A stretch of DNA of 23,545 nt from JAVBLF01 sp031553675 (GCA_031553675.1 JAVBLF010000129.1:1-23545); one strand, 5' to 3'; shown: positions 8,739-16,315, numbered from the stretch's first letter. Program-made: numbers and translations. Notes: generated by a model from the sequence alone, not told the origin.

Positions 8739-9342
8739 TGTTTTCTGGCGTCTCTTCCTCCGTTTTCGGCTTCTTCGCCTTTTTATTGTATGCTTTCTGG
8801 GCTTCGCTCACGCCTTCGCGCACGATCAACTCGCACGCATCCGCCGCGTCGTTCAGCGTTTTCCAGACAGTCTCTTTCTCGGCTTCTTCGAAATTGGCCA
8901 GCACAAAATTCGCCAGATCCCACTCCGGCTTTTTCGGCCCGATCCCAATCCGCACCCGCGGAAACGCATCCGTCCCCATCAAATACAGGATCGAGCGCAT
9001 GCCGTTGTGCGTGCCGGCACTGCCTTTCGGGCGCACCCGAATCTCCCCCGCGGCGAGGTCGATGTCGTCGTACACCACGATCAACTCTTCGGCCGGATCG
9101 ATCTTGTACCAATTGACCAGCTCGACGACACTCTGCCCGCTCAGGTTCATGTAGGTCTGCGGCTTGGCGATCGCGACGCGCTGACTCCCGATGCGCCCCT
9201 CGACGACCTGGGCCTTGTGGCCGTACTTCCAGCCCTCCAGCCCCAAGCGCCGCGCCAAAATCTCCACAGCCAAAAACCCGGCGTTGTGCCGGGTGAAGGT
9301 GTACTTTCCCTCGGGGTTCCCGAGGCCTACGATAATGTACAT
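8731..9342 (-). CDS. pth: Peptidyl-tRNA hydrolase
   Basis: 203 residues, a normal length. It releases peptides from peptidyl-tRNA that has dropped off ribosomes, in the cytoplasm. Seen in the sequence: GLGNP (Asn9), TRHNAGF with catalytic His19, YMNLSG (Asn66), YDDIDL (Asp92, matching the Asp that orients the catalytic His) and THNGMRS (Asn113). The C-terminal 20 residues are a Lys/Glu-rich tail beyond the fold. AGGAGG lies 4 nt before the ATG at 9342. The gene overlaps the mfd start by 8 nt. The pth-mfd order is ancestral in Firmicutes. Palindromic repeats fill the whole space upstream, with one hairpin ending 8 nt before the ribosome site. Confidence 0.98.
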   Translation of the reverse strand: MYIIVGLGNPEGKYTFTRHNAGFLAVEILARRLGLEGWKYGHKAQVVEGRIGSQRVAIAKPQTYMNLSGQSVVELVNWYKIDPAEELIVVYDDIDLAAGEIRVRPKGSAGTHNGMRSILYLMGTDAFPRVRIGIGPKKPEWDLANFVLANFEEAEKETVWKTLNDAADACELIVREGVSEAQKAYNKKAKKPKTEEETPENNE

Positions 9343-9359
9343 GCATCCTCCTGGGAACG

Positions 9360-9567
9360 TTAGGGGATTTCATCCCCTAAGACCCCGACTCAAGGGACTT
9401 GTCCCTTGAGAATCCCGATATTGAAGTCACATATCTGCTACGCCGACCCTGTACGACACATCGTCGGAATCCTCGCCAAGGCCATGGCGAGGATTCCGGG
9501 GTGCCACGCAAATCGGAGATTTGTGGGGCAGGCAAACGTTTTTTGCTACTTTTTTTCAAAAAAGTAG
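9360..9567. repeat. Palindromic mosaic repeat A, copy 1 (five hairpins), between the HAD gene and pth
   Basis: Along the plus strand: H1, a 9-bp stem TTAGGGGAT/ATCCCCTAA (9360-9368, 9372-9380); H2, a 10-bp stem CTCAAGGGAC/GTCCCTTGAG (9389-9398, 9401-9410); H3, a 13-bp stem beginning CGGAATCC (9465-9477, 9486-9498); H4, a bulged hairpin around 9503-9527 with CAAATC/GATTTG; H5, a 10-bp stem CTACTTTTTT/AAAAAAGTAG (9546-9555, 9558-9567). It fills the gap from 9 nt after the HAD stop to just before the pth ribosome site. The same modules recur at 18259-18528 and, in part and inverted, at 11316-11356. Confidence 0.8.
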
Positions 9568-9576
9568 AGAAAAAAT

Positions 9577-10296
9577 CTAAAGTTGCCCTGCCCAGCGCAA
9601 AAGGTCGGCGTAACCCCCGCGCGGGCAGGCGTCGTGCACCAAGCCCTCCCGCAAAGGGTATTCTTCCACAAAGAACGTGCCCATCCCCAACGATTTCGCC
9701 GGCGCGATGTCTTCGCCGCCGTCGTTGCCGACCATGACGCAGGACTCGGCTGGAAGCCCAAGGACGTCAAGTATCTCCGCGTAATAGGCGCGGTGCGGTT
9801 TCGTAAAGTGGGCGTTGTCGAAATCGGTGATCCATTCGAAGTCGTTCGGATCGAGGCCCGCCCAGCACAGGCGCGCTTCGATGGCGTTTCGCGGAAAAAG
9901 GGGGTTCGTCGCCAGAACGAGGCGTTTGCGTTTTTGGCGCAGAAGGGCGATCAGATCGCGGCAGATCGGTTCGGCGGCGTAGGCTTTACCGAGAGACGCG
10001 AAAGGTTCGCCGTAATAGCGGTCGAAATGGTTCTCGTATGCGCGGGCCGAAAGACCGGTCAGACCTTCAAAGGCGCACCAAAACACCTCGCTGTTGCGGA
10101 GGGTGGAATCGGTGTTTTCGATCTCGGCCAGGCAAGCGCGGAAGATCGCGTCGGAGAGCGCCTTTCCATCGATCGGCATGCCCCAGCCGACCGCGTGCGC
10201 GACGAGGTCTTCCATGTAGGACGCGATGAACGCGTCGGTATCGAGCGGCAGCAGCGTCCCGTCGAGGTCGAGCAAGACGGCTTCGATCGCGCTCAT
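9577..10296 (-). CDS. HAD-superfamily hydrolase (probable small-molecule phosphatase)
   Basis: 239 residues with the full HAD signature: motif I DLDGTL (nucleophile Asp10, acid/base Asp12), motif II ATNP (Thr130), motif III Lys166 in FTKPH, and motif IV GNDGGEDI (191-196). A helical cap lies between motif I and motif II (about 20-110), as in C1-cap phosphatases. The family removes phosphate from metabolites; the substrate cannot be read from sequence. The ATG at 10296 overlaps the prs stop codon (ATGA), so it is translationally coupled to prs and may act on a phosphorylated sugar or nucleotide made nearby (inference). It follows prs directly, where other Firmicutes often carry a ctc/L25-like gene before pth. 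Confidence 0.9.
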   Translation of the reverse strand: MSAIEAVLLDLDGTLLPLDTDAFIASYMEDLVAHAVGWGMPIDGKALSDAIFRACLAEIENTDSTLRNSEVFWCAFEGLTGLSARAYENHFDRYYGEPFASLGKAYAAEPICRDLIALLRQKRKRLVLATNPLFPRNAIEARLCWAGLDPNDFEWITDFDNAHFTKPHRAYYAEILDVLGLPAESCVMVGNDGGEDIAPAKSLGMGTFFVEEYPLREGLVHDACPRGGYADLLRWAGQL

Positions 10297-11255
10297 ACGG
10301 TCAGAGAGCTGAGCGCCTCGTCCTGGCAGATCGAGCGGACGGCTTTGGCGATCACGGGCGCGACCGACAAGACGCGGATCATCGGCACCTGCTTTTCGGG
10401 CGGCAGGGGCACGGTGTTCGTGATCACGAGCTCTTTGATCGGCGAATCCTGAAGGTTTTGGATCGCCGCGCCCGAGAGGACGCCGTGCGTCGCGCAGGCG
10501 TAAACCTCCGTCGCGCCAGCCGCGATCAGGGCTTTTGCGCCGTTGATGAACGTGCCGCCCGTGTCGATCAAATCGTCGATCACGATCGTGCGCTTGCCGG
10601 CGATCTCGCCGATGATGTTCATCACTTCGGACTGGTTGGGCTTGGGGCGGCGTTTGTCGATGATCGCCATGGGGGCGTTCAGCTTCTTGGCAAAGCTACG
10701 GGCTCGCGCGACGCTCCCGAGGTCGGGGCTGACGACGACGAGGTCGGGCCCGTCGAAGTGGCGCTTCAGGTAATGTTCCGCCAAGACGGGCACGCCCATG
10801 AGGTGGTCGAGCGGGATGTCGAAAAAGCCCTGGATCTGCTTGGCGTGGAGGTCCATCGTCAAGAGGCCGCTCGCGCCGGCGATCGTCAGCATGTCGGCGA
10901 TCAGCTTGGCCGCGATCGGTTCGCGGGGCTTGGCCTTGCGGTCCTGGCGCGCGTAGCCGTAATAGGGCATGACCGCGAAAATGCGGCCTGCCGACGCGCG
11001 CTTGCAGGCGTCCATGATCAACAGCAGTTCCATCAAAGCGTCGTTGACAGGGGGGCAGGTCGGCGCGATGATGAACACGTCGCAGCCGCGCACAGATTCC
11101 TTGAGCTCGATCGAGATCTCGCCGTCGCTAAAGCGGCCGATCGCGATCTGGCTTAGCTCGGTGTTGAGGCACGATGCGATTTCCTGCGCCAAAGCCGGGT
11201 TCGACGTACTGCTGAAGATCTTCGTCGTCGGCCCCAGCGTATACCGTTGATTCAT
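10293..11255 (-). CDS. prs: Ribose-phosphate pyrophosphokinase (PRPP synthetase)
   Basis: 320 residues, the usual class I length. It makes PRPP from ribose 5-phosphate and ATP for purine, pyrimidine, NAD, His and Trp synthesis. Motifs: GRFSDGE, PYYGYARQDRKAKPREP (ATP loop), DLHAKQIQGFFDIP, flexible-loop IDKRRP, and the PRPP-binding loop DDLIDTGGT (227-235). The start at ATG 11255 has GGAGG 10 nt upstream; a TTG at 11264 is in frame but only 1 nt from GGAGG and is rejected. The gene lies after glmU and before the HAD gene, which it overlaps by 4 nt. The DLHAPQ motif common in the family reads DLHAKQ; otherwise it is ordinary. Confidence 0.97.
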   Translation of the reverse strand: MNQRYTLGPTTKIFSSTSNPALAQEIASCLNTELSQIAIGRFSDGEISIELKESVRGCDVFIIAPTCPPVNDALMELLLIMDACKRASAGRIFAVMPYYGYARQDRKAKPREPIAAKLIADMLTIAGASGLLTMDLHAKQIQGFFDIPLDHLMGVPVLAEHYLKRHFDGPDLVVVSPDLGSVARARSFAKKLNAPMAIIDKRRPKPNQSEVMNIIGEIAGKRTIVIDDLIDTGGTFINGAKALIAAGATEVYACATHGVLSGAAIQNLQDSPIKELVITNTVPLPPEKQVPMIRVLSVAPVIAKAVRSICQDEALSSLTV

Positions 11256-11315
11256 GGCACACAATCCTCCGTTTTCGCGCAGAAGCGCTTGCTCTTGTTA
11301 TGGTGAGTGTTCTAT

Positions 11316-11362
11316 GGGACTTGTCCCTCAGATGGGGCGATCGGGAAAAATCCCCGAACCCC
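11316..11362. repeat. Palindromic mosaic repeat A, partial inverted copy, between glmU and prs
   Basis: GGGAC/GTCCC (11316-11320, 11323-11327) matches hairpin H2 and CGGG/CCCG (11342-11345, 11353-11356) flanked by GGGG and CCCC matches H1 of the copy at 9360. The order H2 then H1 on the plus strand is the reverse of that copy, so this piece is inverted. Modules H3-H5 are absent. Confidence 0.55.
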
Positions 11363-11369
11363 CAAGCTT

Positions 11370-12719
11370 TTATTCTTTGTGATAGGTTTCCGCGCGCCGT
11401 GCCGCCCAGCCGGACTTGAGTGTCTGGCGTTCACGCGCAATGGCGAGGTCGCCCGACGGCACGTCGTTCGTGATCGTCGATCCCGCCGCGACGTAGGCTC
11501 CGTCGCCCAGCGTCACGGGCGCCACGAGGTTGGCATTGCAGCCGACGAAGACGTTTTCGCCGATCGTCGTGCGGAACTTGCGGACGCCGTCGTAATTGGA
11601 GAAGATGACGCCACAGCTGATGTTGGATTTCGCGCCGATCTCGCCGTCGCCGCAGTAGGCCAGGTGCGATACCTTTGCGCCGTCGCCCAGGACGACGTTC
11701 TTGAGCTCGACGAAGTTCCCCACGCGGCAGCCTTTGCCCGTCACGGTCTTGGGCCGCAGGTGGGCATTGGGGCCGATCTTGTTCGATTCGCCGACGGTGG
11801 CGCTCTCGATGAAGTTGCCCGGATAGAGCACCGTTCCGGCGCCGATGCGGCTTTCGCCCTCGATCACGTTGCCCGGGTAGATGACGACGTCCGGCTCGAT
11901 TATGGCGCGAGCATCGACGATGCAGGCGTCCGGATCGAGTATCTGCACGCCTTCGAGCATGAGCGCTGTGTTGATTCGGCGCTGCAAGACCTTGGCTGCC
12001 GTAGCGAGCTGTACGCGATCGTTCACGCCCAGCGCCTCTTCCGGGTCACAGGGCAGCGCGCCGACTTTTTGGCCCGCCTCGGTGAGGATGGCCGCGCAGT
12101 CGGTCAGATAATACTCGTGCTGTTGGTTGTCGTTATGAATGCGGTCGAGCGCGAAGATCAGCGCTTCTTTCTCGAAACACCACACGCTCGTGTTGACTTC
12201 GTGGATGAGCTTCTGCTCGACGGTGGCGTCCTTGTCCTCGACGATCGCAGTGACGTTGCCGTCCATGTCGCGGATCAGGCGCCCATAACCCTTCGGGTCG
12301 TCGGCCATCGCGCTCAGTACCGTCGCCGCGGCCCCATTGTTGCGCGACCATTCGACGAGTCCTTCGAGCGTCCTGGCGCGCAGCAACGGCATGTCGCCCG
12401 CGACGACGAGCACATATCCGCCCTCCATCGCCTCGATCGACCGGCGTGCCGCCATGACAGCGTGCCCTGTGCCGCGCTGCTCGGTCTGGATCGCCGTTTG
12501 CACGCGATCCCCGAGGTAGGCCTCGACGTCTCCCGCGCCGTGTCCGACAACGACGACGCTCTTCGCGCCTTCGATCGAGGCGGCGCGCAAAACGTGAGCG
12601 ATCATCGCTTCCCCGCACAGGGTATGGAGTACCTTCGGCGTCTTGGAGCGCATGCGCTTGCCCTCGCCGGCGGCCAAAATGATCGTCAACAGATCGTTTT
12701 TTCGGTCTTGGATTGCCAT
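11370..12719 (-). CDS. glmU: Bifunctional GlcNAc-1-phosphate uridyltransferase / glucosamine-1-phosphate acetyltransferase
   Basis: 449 residues from ATG 12719, chosen because AAGGG lies about 10 nt upstream and the protein then begins a few residues before the nucleotidyltransferase core; ATGs at 12743 and 12764 are in frame but poorly supported. The N-terminal uridyltransferase has LAAGEGKRMRSKTPKVLH, EQRGTGHAV and GDMPLL. The C-terminal left-handed beta-helix of hexapeptide repeats carries acetyltransferase residues in HLRPKT, NFVELKN, LAYCGDGEIG and SNYDGVRKF. It makes UDP-GlcNAc for peptidoglycan in the cytoplasm. It lies between purR (103 nt upstream) and prs, the ancestral Firmicute order. 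The yabJ and spoVG genes that separate purR from glmU in B. subtilis are absent. Confidence 0.97.
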   Translation of the reverse strand: MAIQDRKNDLLTIILAAGEGKRMRSKTPKVLHTLCGEAMIAHVLRAASIEGAKSVVVVGHGAGDVEAYLGDRVQTAIQTEQRGTGHAVMAARRSIEAMEGGYVLVVAGDMPLLRARTLEGLVEWSRNNGAAATVLSAMADDPKGYGRLIRDMDGNVTAIVEDKDATVEQKLIHEVNTSVWCFEKEALIFALDRIHNDNQQHEYYLTDCAAILTEAGQKVGALPCDPEEALGVNDRVQLATAAKVLQRRINTALMLEGVQILDPDACIVDARAIIEPDVVIYPGNVIEGESRIGAGTVLYPGNFIESATVGESNKIGPNAHLRPKTVTGKGCRVGNFVELKNVVLGDGAKVSHLAYCGDGEIGAKSNISCGVIFSNYDGVRKFRTTIGENVFVGCNANLVAPVTLGDGAYVAAGSTITNDVPSGDLAIARERQTLKSGWAARRAETYHKE

Positions 12720-12822
12720 TGCATTCACACCCTTCACACGCATTGGTGCTTTCGGTTTCAGCATTTCGCACCATAATTACCACAAATTGTTAAATTAAAT
12801 GCCGTATCCACCGGTTTTTATT

Positions 12823-13686
12823 CTATGGGATTGGGCATTCGCTGTCAAGACGATCGTCCCGGCCGAACCAAGACGCCGGTCGCAATTCGATGCGGCGGTT
12901 TTCCTCATCGACGCCCCCCAGTATCATCAGCGCGCGAAGCTCCAATCCTTTTCGCATCTGCGCCGAACGGCTGCCGATCAGCGCGGCGATCCCCACGATC
13001 GAGCAGGCAAATTCGTCCATCATGTCGCACAGAGCCCGCGCCGTGCCGCCGCCCATCACGATGTCGTCGACGATCAGCGCCCTTTTTCCGGGCGTTAAGG
13101 CGCGGCGCGGCAGGCTCATCGACCGCAAAAGGCCGCTTGCGCCGCGGTAATTCAGCGTGACGACAGATCCTTCAGTCGGGCGCGCTTCTTTGCTGGCGAC
13201 GACGAGCGGCAAACCCAAAGCCCGCGCCGTCATCAGCCCGATCGGCAGGCCCTTCGACTCGACCGTCACGACGACGTCGGCATCGCCGCCCGCCTCCTGC
13301 GCCAATATCGCCCCCAACTTCCCGACAACCCCCGGATCAGAAAAAAGGTCGGCTGTATACACAAAGCCGCCTGTCATCACGCGGCTCGGCTCGGACAACG
13401 TTTCGCAGAGCCACGACACCAATGCCGCGCTCTTTTCGCGCGACGCATAAGGCCGATAGCGCACACCGCCCGCCGCGCCCGGCACCGTCTCCAGTACCCC
13501 CGCGCCTTCCCGCAAGAGCGCTGCCTTGAGCGCCGCCAAATCCTCGCTCAGCGTCGATTTCGCGCAGCCGTAGTCCTCGGCCAGCTGGGTCAGCGTCAAC
13601 AGCCGCCCCGGTTCCTCCGCCAAACGCAGCGCGATCGCCGCCAAACGTTCCCCACGCCGCAGCCGCTCTCCGCCCGCCAAAGCCAT
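12823..13686 (-). CDS. purR: Pur operon repressor PurR (Firmicute type)
   Basis: 287 residues from ATG 13686 (or 289 from GTG 13692); GGAGGGG lies 5-11 nt upstream of these. An N-terminal winged helix (about 5-75) with AEDYGCAKSTLSEDLAALK and VPGAAGGVRY matches B. subtilis PurR closely. The rest is a phosphoribosyltransferase fold with ESKGLPIG and the PRPP loop LIVDDIVMGGGTA. In B. subtilis PurR represses purine genes, binds CCGAAC-cored PurBoxes and is released by PRPP. An exact PurBox lies in this gene's own promoter (13714-13726), so autoregulation is likely. Its PRPP effector is made by prs two genes downstream. It follows a lipoprotein gene but has its own promoter. Confidence 0.96.
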   Translation of the reverse strand: MALAGGERLRRGERLAAIALRLAEEPGRLLTLTQLAEDYGCAKSTLSEDLAALKAALLREGAGVLETVPGAAGGVRYRPYASREKSAALVSWLCETLSEPSRVMTGGFVYTADLFSDPGVVGKLGAILAQEAGGDADVVVTVESKGLPIGLMTARALGLPLVVASKEARPTEGSVVTLNYRGASGLLRSMSLPRRALTPGKRALIVDDIVMGGGTARALCDMMDEFACSIVGIAALIGSRSAQMRKGLELRALMILGGVDEENRRIELRPASWFGRDDRLDSECPIP

Positions 13687-13713
13687 CTCCACGGTTACCC
13701 CTCCACTTGTCCG

Positions 13714-13726
13714 AATGTTCGGATAT
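13714..13726 (-). promoter_or_regulatory. PurBox (PurR operator) in the purR promoter
   Basis: On the minus strand ATATCCGAACATT fits the published B. subtilis/lactococcal PurBox consensus AWWWCCGAACWWT at every position. It lies about 10 nt downstream of the -10 box, over the likely start of transcription. CCGAATGTTCGG (13711-13722) also makes a perfect palindrome. A weaker second box (core CCGAAT, 13742-13747) lies in the same direction 25 nt upstream, inside the promoter spacer. Confidence 0.75.
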
Positions 13727-13735
13727 CTCACACAC

Positions 13736-13764
13736 ATTATAATTCGGATCACGAAGGAACGCAA
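13736..13764 (-). promoter_or_regulatory. Sigma-A-type promoter of purR-glmU-prs
   Basis: On the minus strand, TTGCGT (13764-13759) and a perfect TATAAT (13741-13736) are spaced by 17 nt. It fits exactly between the lipoprotein stop codon at 13780 and the purR ribosome site. Confidence 0.75.
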
Positions 13765-13779
13765 CGCATAAACAATCTG

Positions 13780-14418
13780 CTAATGGATGGCAGCCGTGTC
13801 GTTTTCCGACGCAAAATTGGGCGATGTTGCGTTCAAGCTGATGGTCGCGAAATGGGCATACGCAAACGGCTTGAGCGCCGCTTCTTTGTCCTCAACTGTA
13901 TCCCAGCGTTCAAACGGCTCGACGATCCGCCCATCGATTGCATCGCCATCGACTCCTATGTTATATGCGAGCACATATTCTTTATTTGCTTCGATATCAA
14001 ATTTCATACATCCCGGGCCGCTTGTTCCGACGCCCTCAGACGTTTCGCCGTCCGCCTCGTGTCCAAAACTTGCGCGGTAACAGCTCGGATCAGCTCCTAA
14101 ACTCCAATGCATGGCACGCCCGCTGCCACTTTGCATGGCGATCAGAATCACATTGTCCGCCCCCACCCCTTTCACTCCGTAAAACGTCTTTGGATTGTCC
14201 AAGACCCCATCGTGCCAGAAGTACAACGAAATGTCATACACTTCATCAGACGCAACTGAAAATTTGTAAGCCCCGTCAAAAAGGTTGGCGTACGTTTGCT
14301 CTTCATCGGTCGGATTGACGAGTTTGACCGTCCCCTTCTTGTTTTGATGCTGCCCACACGCCGCAAGCAGCACACAGATCATCAGCGCCGCCATACATGT
14401 CGCTATCATACGTTTCAT
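13780..14418 (-). CDS. Secreted lipoprotein of unknown function
   Basis: 212 residues. The start at 14418 has a strong AAAGGAG 7 nt upstream and opens a lipoprotein signal with lipobox LAAC, Cys21 being lipidated. The mature part follows a short linker (GQHQNKKG) and looks like one beta-rich domain: KLVNPTDEEQTYANLFDGAYKFSV, YDISLYFWHDGVLDNPKTFYGVKG and WSLGADPSCYRASFGHEADG. I recognise no family or catalytic motif. Base composition is visibly less GC-rich than the neighbours, which may mean recent arrival. It is divergent from murC and has its own tandem promoter candidates; the stop precedes the purR promoter, so some read-through into purR is possible. An outer-membrane-face binding or stress role is only a guess. 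Confidence 0.75.
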   Translation of the reverse strand: MKRMIATCMAALMICVLLAACGQHQNKKGTVKLVNPTDEEQTYANLFDGAYKFSVASDEVYDISLYFWHDGVLDNPKTFYGVKGVGADNVILIAMQSGSGRAMHWSLGADPSCYRASFGHEADGETSEGVGTSGPGCMKFDIEANKEYVLAYNIGVDGDAIDGRIVEPFERWDTVEDKEAALKPFAYAHFATISLNATSPNFASENDTAAIH

Positions 14419-14462
14419 TTGAATTCTCCTTTCTGGACATCCTGAATTGTTCGCAACATCCA

Positions 14463-14510
14463 ATTATACCCAACATATCTATTATAGCATCAACACGTCG
14501 CCCCCACCAA
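14463..14510 (-). promoter_or_regulatory. Tandem promoter candidates for the unknown lipoprotein gene
   Basis: Two TATAAT boxes lie on the minus strand, at 14486-14481 with TTGGTG (14510-14505) 18 nt upstream, and at 14468-14463 with TTGATG (14493-14488) 19 nt upstream. Either could serve the start at 14418; the first has the better spacing. Confidence 0.5.
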
Positions 14511-14519
14511 GCGAACAAC

Positions 14520-14548
14520 TTGCCGCCCCTCTTCATTGGCGGTATAAT
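14520..14548 (+). promoter_or_regulatory. Sigma-A-type promoter of murC
   Basis: TTGCCG (14520-14525) and TATAAT (14543-14548) are spaced by 17 nt, giving a leader of about 85 nt. Just downstream, ATGGCG (14547-14552) can pair with CGCCAT (14560-14565), or CCATCG (14556-14561) with CGATGG (14572-14577); the two hairpins exclude each other. Confidence 0.65.
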
Positions 14549-14639
14549 GGCGTTACCATCGCCATAGGGTACGATGGGATTTCATATGATCTTTTGTATG
14601 GTTTCCGCGTTTTGCGCGCGTTGAGAAAGGACGATCGAC

Positions 14640-16028
14640 TTGACACACTCCCACGAAGCGACCCCTGCGATCGAGGCTCTGGCCGGGAAGCGCCTGCATT
14701 TCGTCGGCATTGGCGGGTGCAGCATGAGCGGGCTGGCGCAGATCTGTGCCCACCAGGGCTATGTGATCACCGGCAGCGACCGCAACGAATCGCCGTTTAC
14801 CCGCAAGCTCACATTCGAAGGCATCGCGGTCGCGATCGGGCACGACGCCGACAACGTCAAAGGCGCGGATCTCATCGTCTACAGCGCGGCGATCAAGCCC
14901 GAAAACCCCGAACGCGCCCAAGCCAAAGCCCTCGGCATCCCCGAAATGGAACGCAGCGTACTGCTTGGGCAGCTCTCGCACCGCTATCCCGAGGTCGTCT
15001 GCATCTCAGGCTGCCACGGCAAGACGACGATCACCTCCATGCTCGCGCTGATCCTGATCGACGCCGGCCTCGACCCGACCGTCCACATCGGCGGCATGGT
15101 CAACTTCCTGGGGAGCGGCGTGCGTGTCGGACAGTCCGAGCTCTTCGTCACCGAGGCCTGCGAATACGTCGAAAGCTACCTCACCCTCCACCCAAGCTGC
15201 ATCGTACTTAACAACATCGACGACGATCACCTCGACTACTTCCGCGACATCGACCACATCGTCGATTCGTTTAAGTCCTTCGTCTCGCTCATGCCCGATG
15301 ACGGCCCGCTTTTCGCCTGCGTTGATGATCCGCGCGTCGTAAAGCTCTCCTCCGACCTCGGACGCCAAGCCACCACCTATGGCCTCGCCGACGCCGATTA
15401 CAGCGCCGCCGACATCCAGGCCACGCCCGACGGCCACACGGCCTTCACCGTTACGTTCGAGGGGAAGCCGCTCTTCGACGTCACGCTCCAAGTCCCCGGC
15501 AAGCACAATGTCACAAACGCCCTCGCCGCCATCGCCGTCGCGCGTCATTTCGGCGCGTCCGACGACGCGATCGCTTCGGCGCTCTCGAAATACACCCTCA
15601 CCCAGCGCCGCTTCGAATTCTACGGCGACGTCGACGGCGTCAAAATCTACCACGACTACGCCCACCATCCCAGTGAGATCCGCGCCTGCCTTCAGGGCGC
15701 CCGATCCGTCGCGACGGGCAAGGTCTACGTCGTCTTCCAGTGCAACAGCTATACCCGCGCCAAAACCCTCTTTACCCAAAACGTCGATTGTTTCCGCGAC
15801 GCCGACCTCGTCTTCGTTCCGGACATCTACCCCGGCCGCGAAGTCGATACCGGCCTTGTTCACGCCCGCGACATGACAAACGCCATCTGCGACGCCGGCA
15901 CCGACGCCCGCTATGTCCCCACCTTCGAGGAAATCGCCGTCGAACTCCGCAAGATCTGGCAGCCCGGCGACTTGGTCGTCACGCTCGGCAGCGGCGATGT
16001 CTACATCCAGACGAAGAAACTCATGTAG
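14640..16028 (+). CDS. murC: UDP-N-acetylmuramate--L-alanine ligase
   Basis: 462 residues, close to the family's usual 455-490. It adds L-Ala to UDP-MurNAc in the cytoplasm, the first step of the peptidoglycan stem peptide. Motifs: Rossmann loop VGIGGCSMSG (22-31), ATP loop GCHGKTT (124-130, Lys128), the EACEYVESYL segment that binds substrate, NNIDDDHLDYF, and DYAHHPSE (339-346) of the C-terminal domain. The start must be TTG 14640: an in-frame TGA lies at 14622, the next Met is inside the Rossmann loop, and GAAAGGA lies about 9 nt upstream. It is the only complete plus-strand gene, alone between two minus-strand blocks with its own promoter and terminator. Confidence 0.97.
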   Translation: MTHSHEATPAIEALAGKRLHFVGIGGCSMSGLAQICAHQGYVITGSDRNESPFTRKLTFEGIAVAIGHDADNVKGADLIVYSAAIKPENPERAQAKALGIPEMERSVLLGQLSHRYPEVVCISGCHGKTTITSMLALILIDAGLDPTVHIGGMVNFLGSGVRVGQSELFVTEACEYVESYLTLHPSCIVLNNIDDDHLDYFRDIDHIVDSFKSFVSLMPDDGPLFACVDDPRVVKLSSDLGRQATTYGLADADYSAADIQATPDGHTAFTVTFEGKPLFDVTLQVPGKHNVTNALAAIAVARHFGASDDAIASALSKYTLTQRRFEFYGDVDGVKIYHDYAHHPSEIRACLQGARSVATGKVYVVFQCNSYTRAKTLFTQNVDCFRDADLVFVPDIYPGREVDTGLVHARDMTNAICDAGTDARYVPTFEEIAVELRKIWQPGDLVVTLGSGDVYIQTKKLM

Positions 16029-16041
16029 CGCAGACAACACC

Positions 16042-16076
16042 AAAAAGGGCCTCCTGGTCGGAAGGCCCTTTTTTTT
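16042..16076 (+). terminator. Intrinsic terminator of murC
   Basis: GGGCCT (16047-16052) pairs with AGGCCC (16063-16068), extended by an A tract against an eight-T run (16069-16076). It starts 13 nt after the murC stop codon. Confidence 0.85.
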
Positions 16077-16078
16077 GC

Positions 16079-16192
16079 CCATCAAGGGTTACAAAGCGCA
16101 ACGCGTCGGCTATTTTGGTGCAACGGGCAATTGATAACGCCAATCAAGGGTTGAACTTTGTTCAGGCAAAAATGGGATGATCCTTATGGCAC
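16079..16192. repeat. Intergenic repeat B, copy 1: degenerate tandem units of about 62 bp
   Basis: ATCAAGGGTT occurs at 16081-16090 and 16143-16152. Each occurrence is followed by a TT.TGG..GCA-like segment and a CGGGC(A/G)ATTGATAA motif, so the first unit (to about 16142) and the second (running into the inverted repeat at 16193) look like diverged tandem units. The segment from about 16100 to 16160 is closely similar to 23375-23435, including GCAACGGGC and AATCAAGGGTTGAAC followed by GTTCA. Confidence 0.65.
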
Positions 16193-16267
16193 GCGGGCGA
16201 TTGATAATCGCCCCTACATCCCGTAGCCTTGTTTGTGCACCTGTAGAGGCGATTATCAAACGCCCGC
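16193..16267. repeat. 75-bp inverted-repeat element (MITE/REP-like)
   Basis: The two 25-nt arms (16193-16217 and 16243-16267) are inverted copies with 23 of 25 positions matching, around a 25-nt loop. The outer ends are GCGGGCG and CGCCCGC; the inner ends are CCTAC and GTAG. It holds no open frame and lies between the murC terminator and the convergent prs-like stop, where it could also act as a terminator-like hairpin or a mobile remnant. Confidence 0.75.
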
Positions 16268-16315
16268 TCTGGAATTCTGGTTCACTTCGGTTGCGGCGTT
16301 CGCGCACTTGTATCA

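Noticed and set aside
9360..9567. CRISPR array
   Set aside because: The palindromic units are different hairpins, not identical direct repeats with regular unique spacers, and there are no cas genes.
15006..16085. 359-codon minus-strand open frame opposite murC
   Set aside because: Antisense shadow with no start signal or recognisable domain; murC motifs are all on the plus strand.
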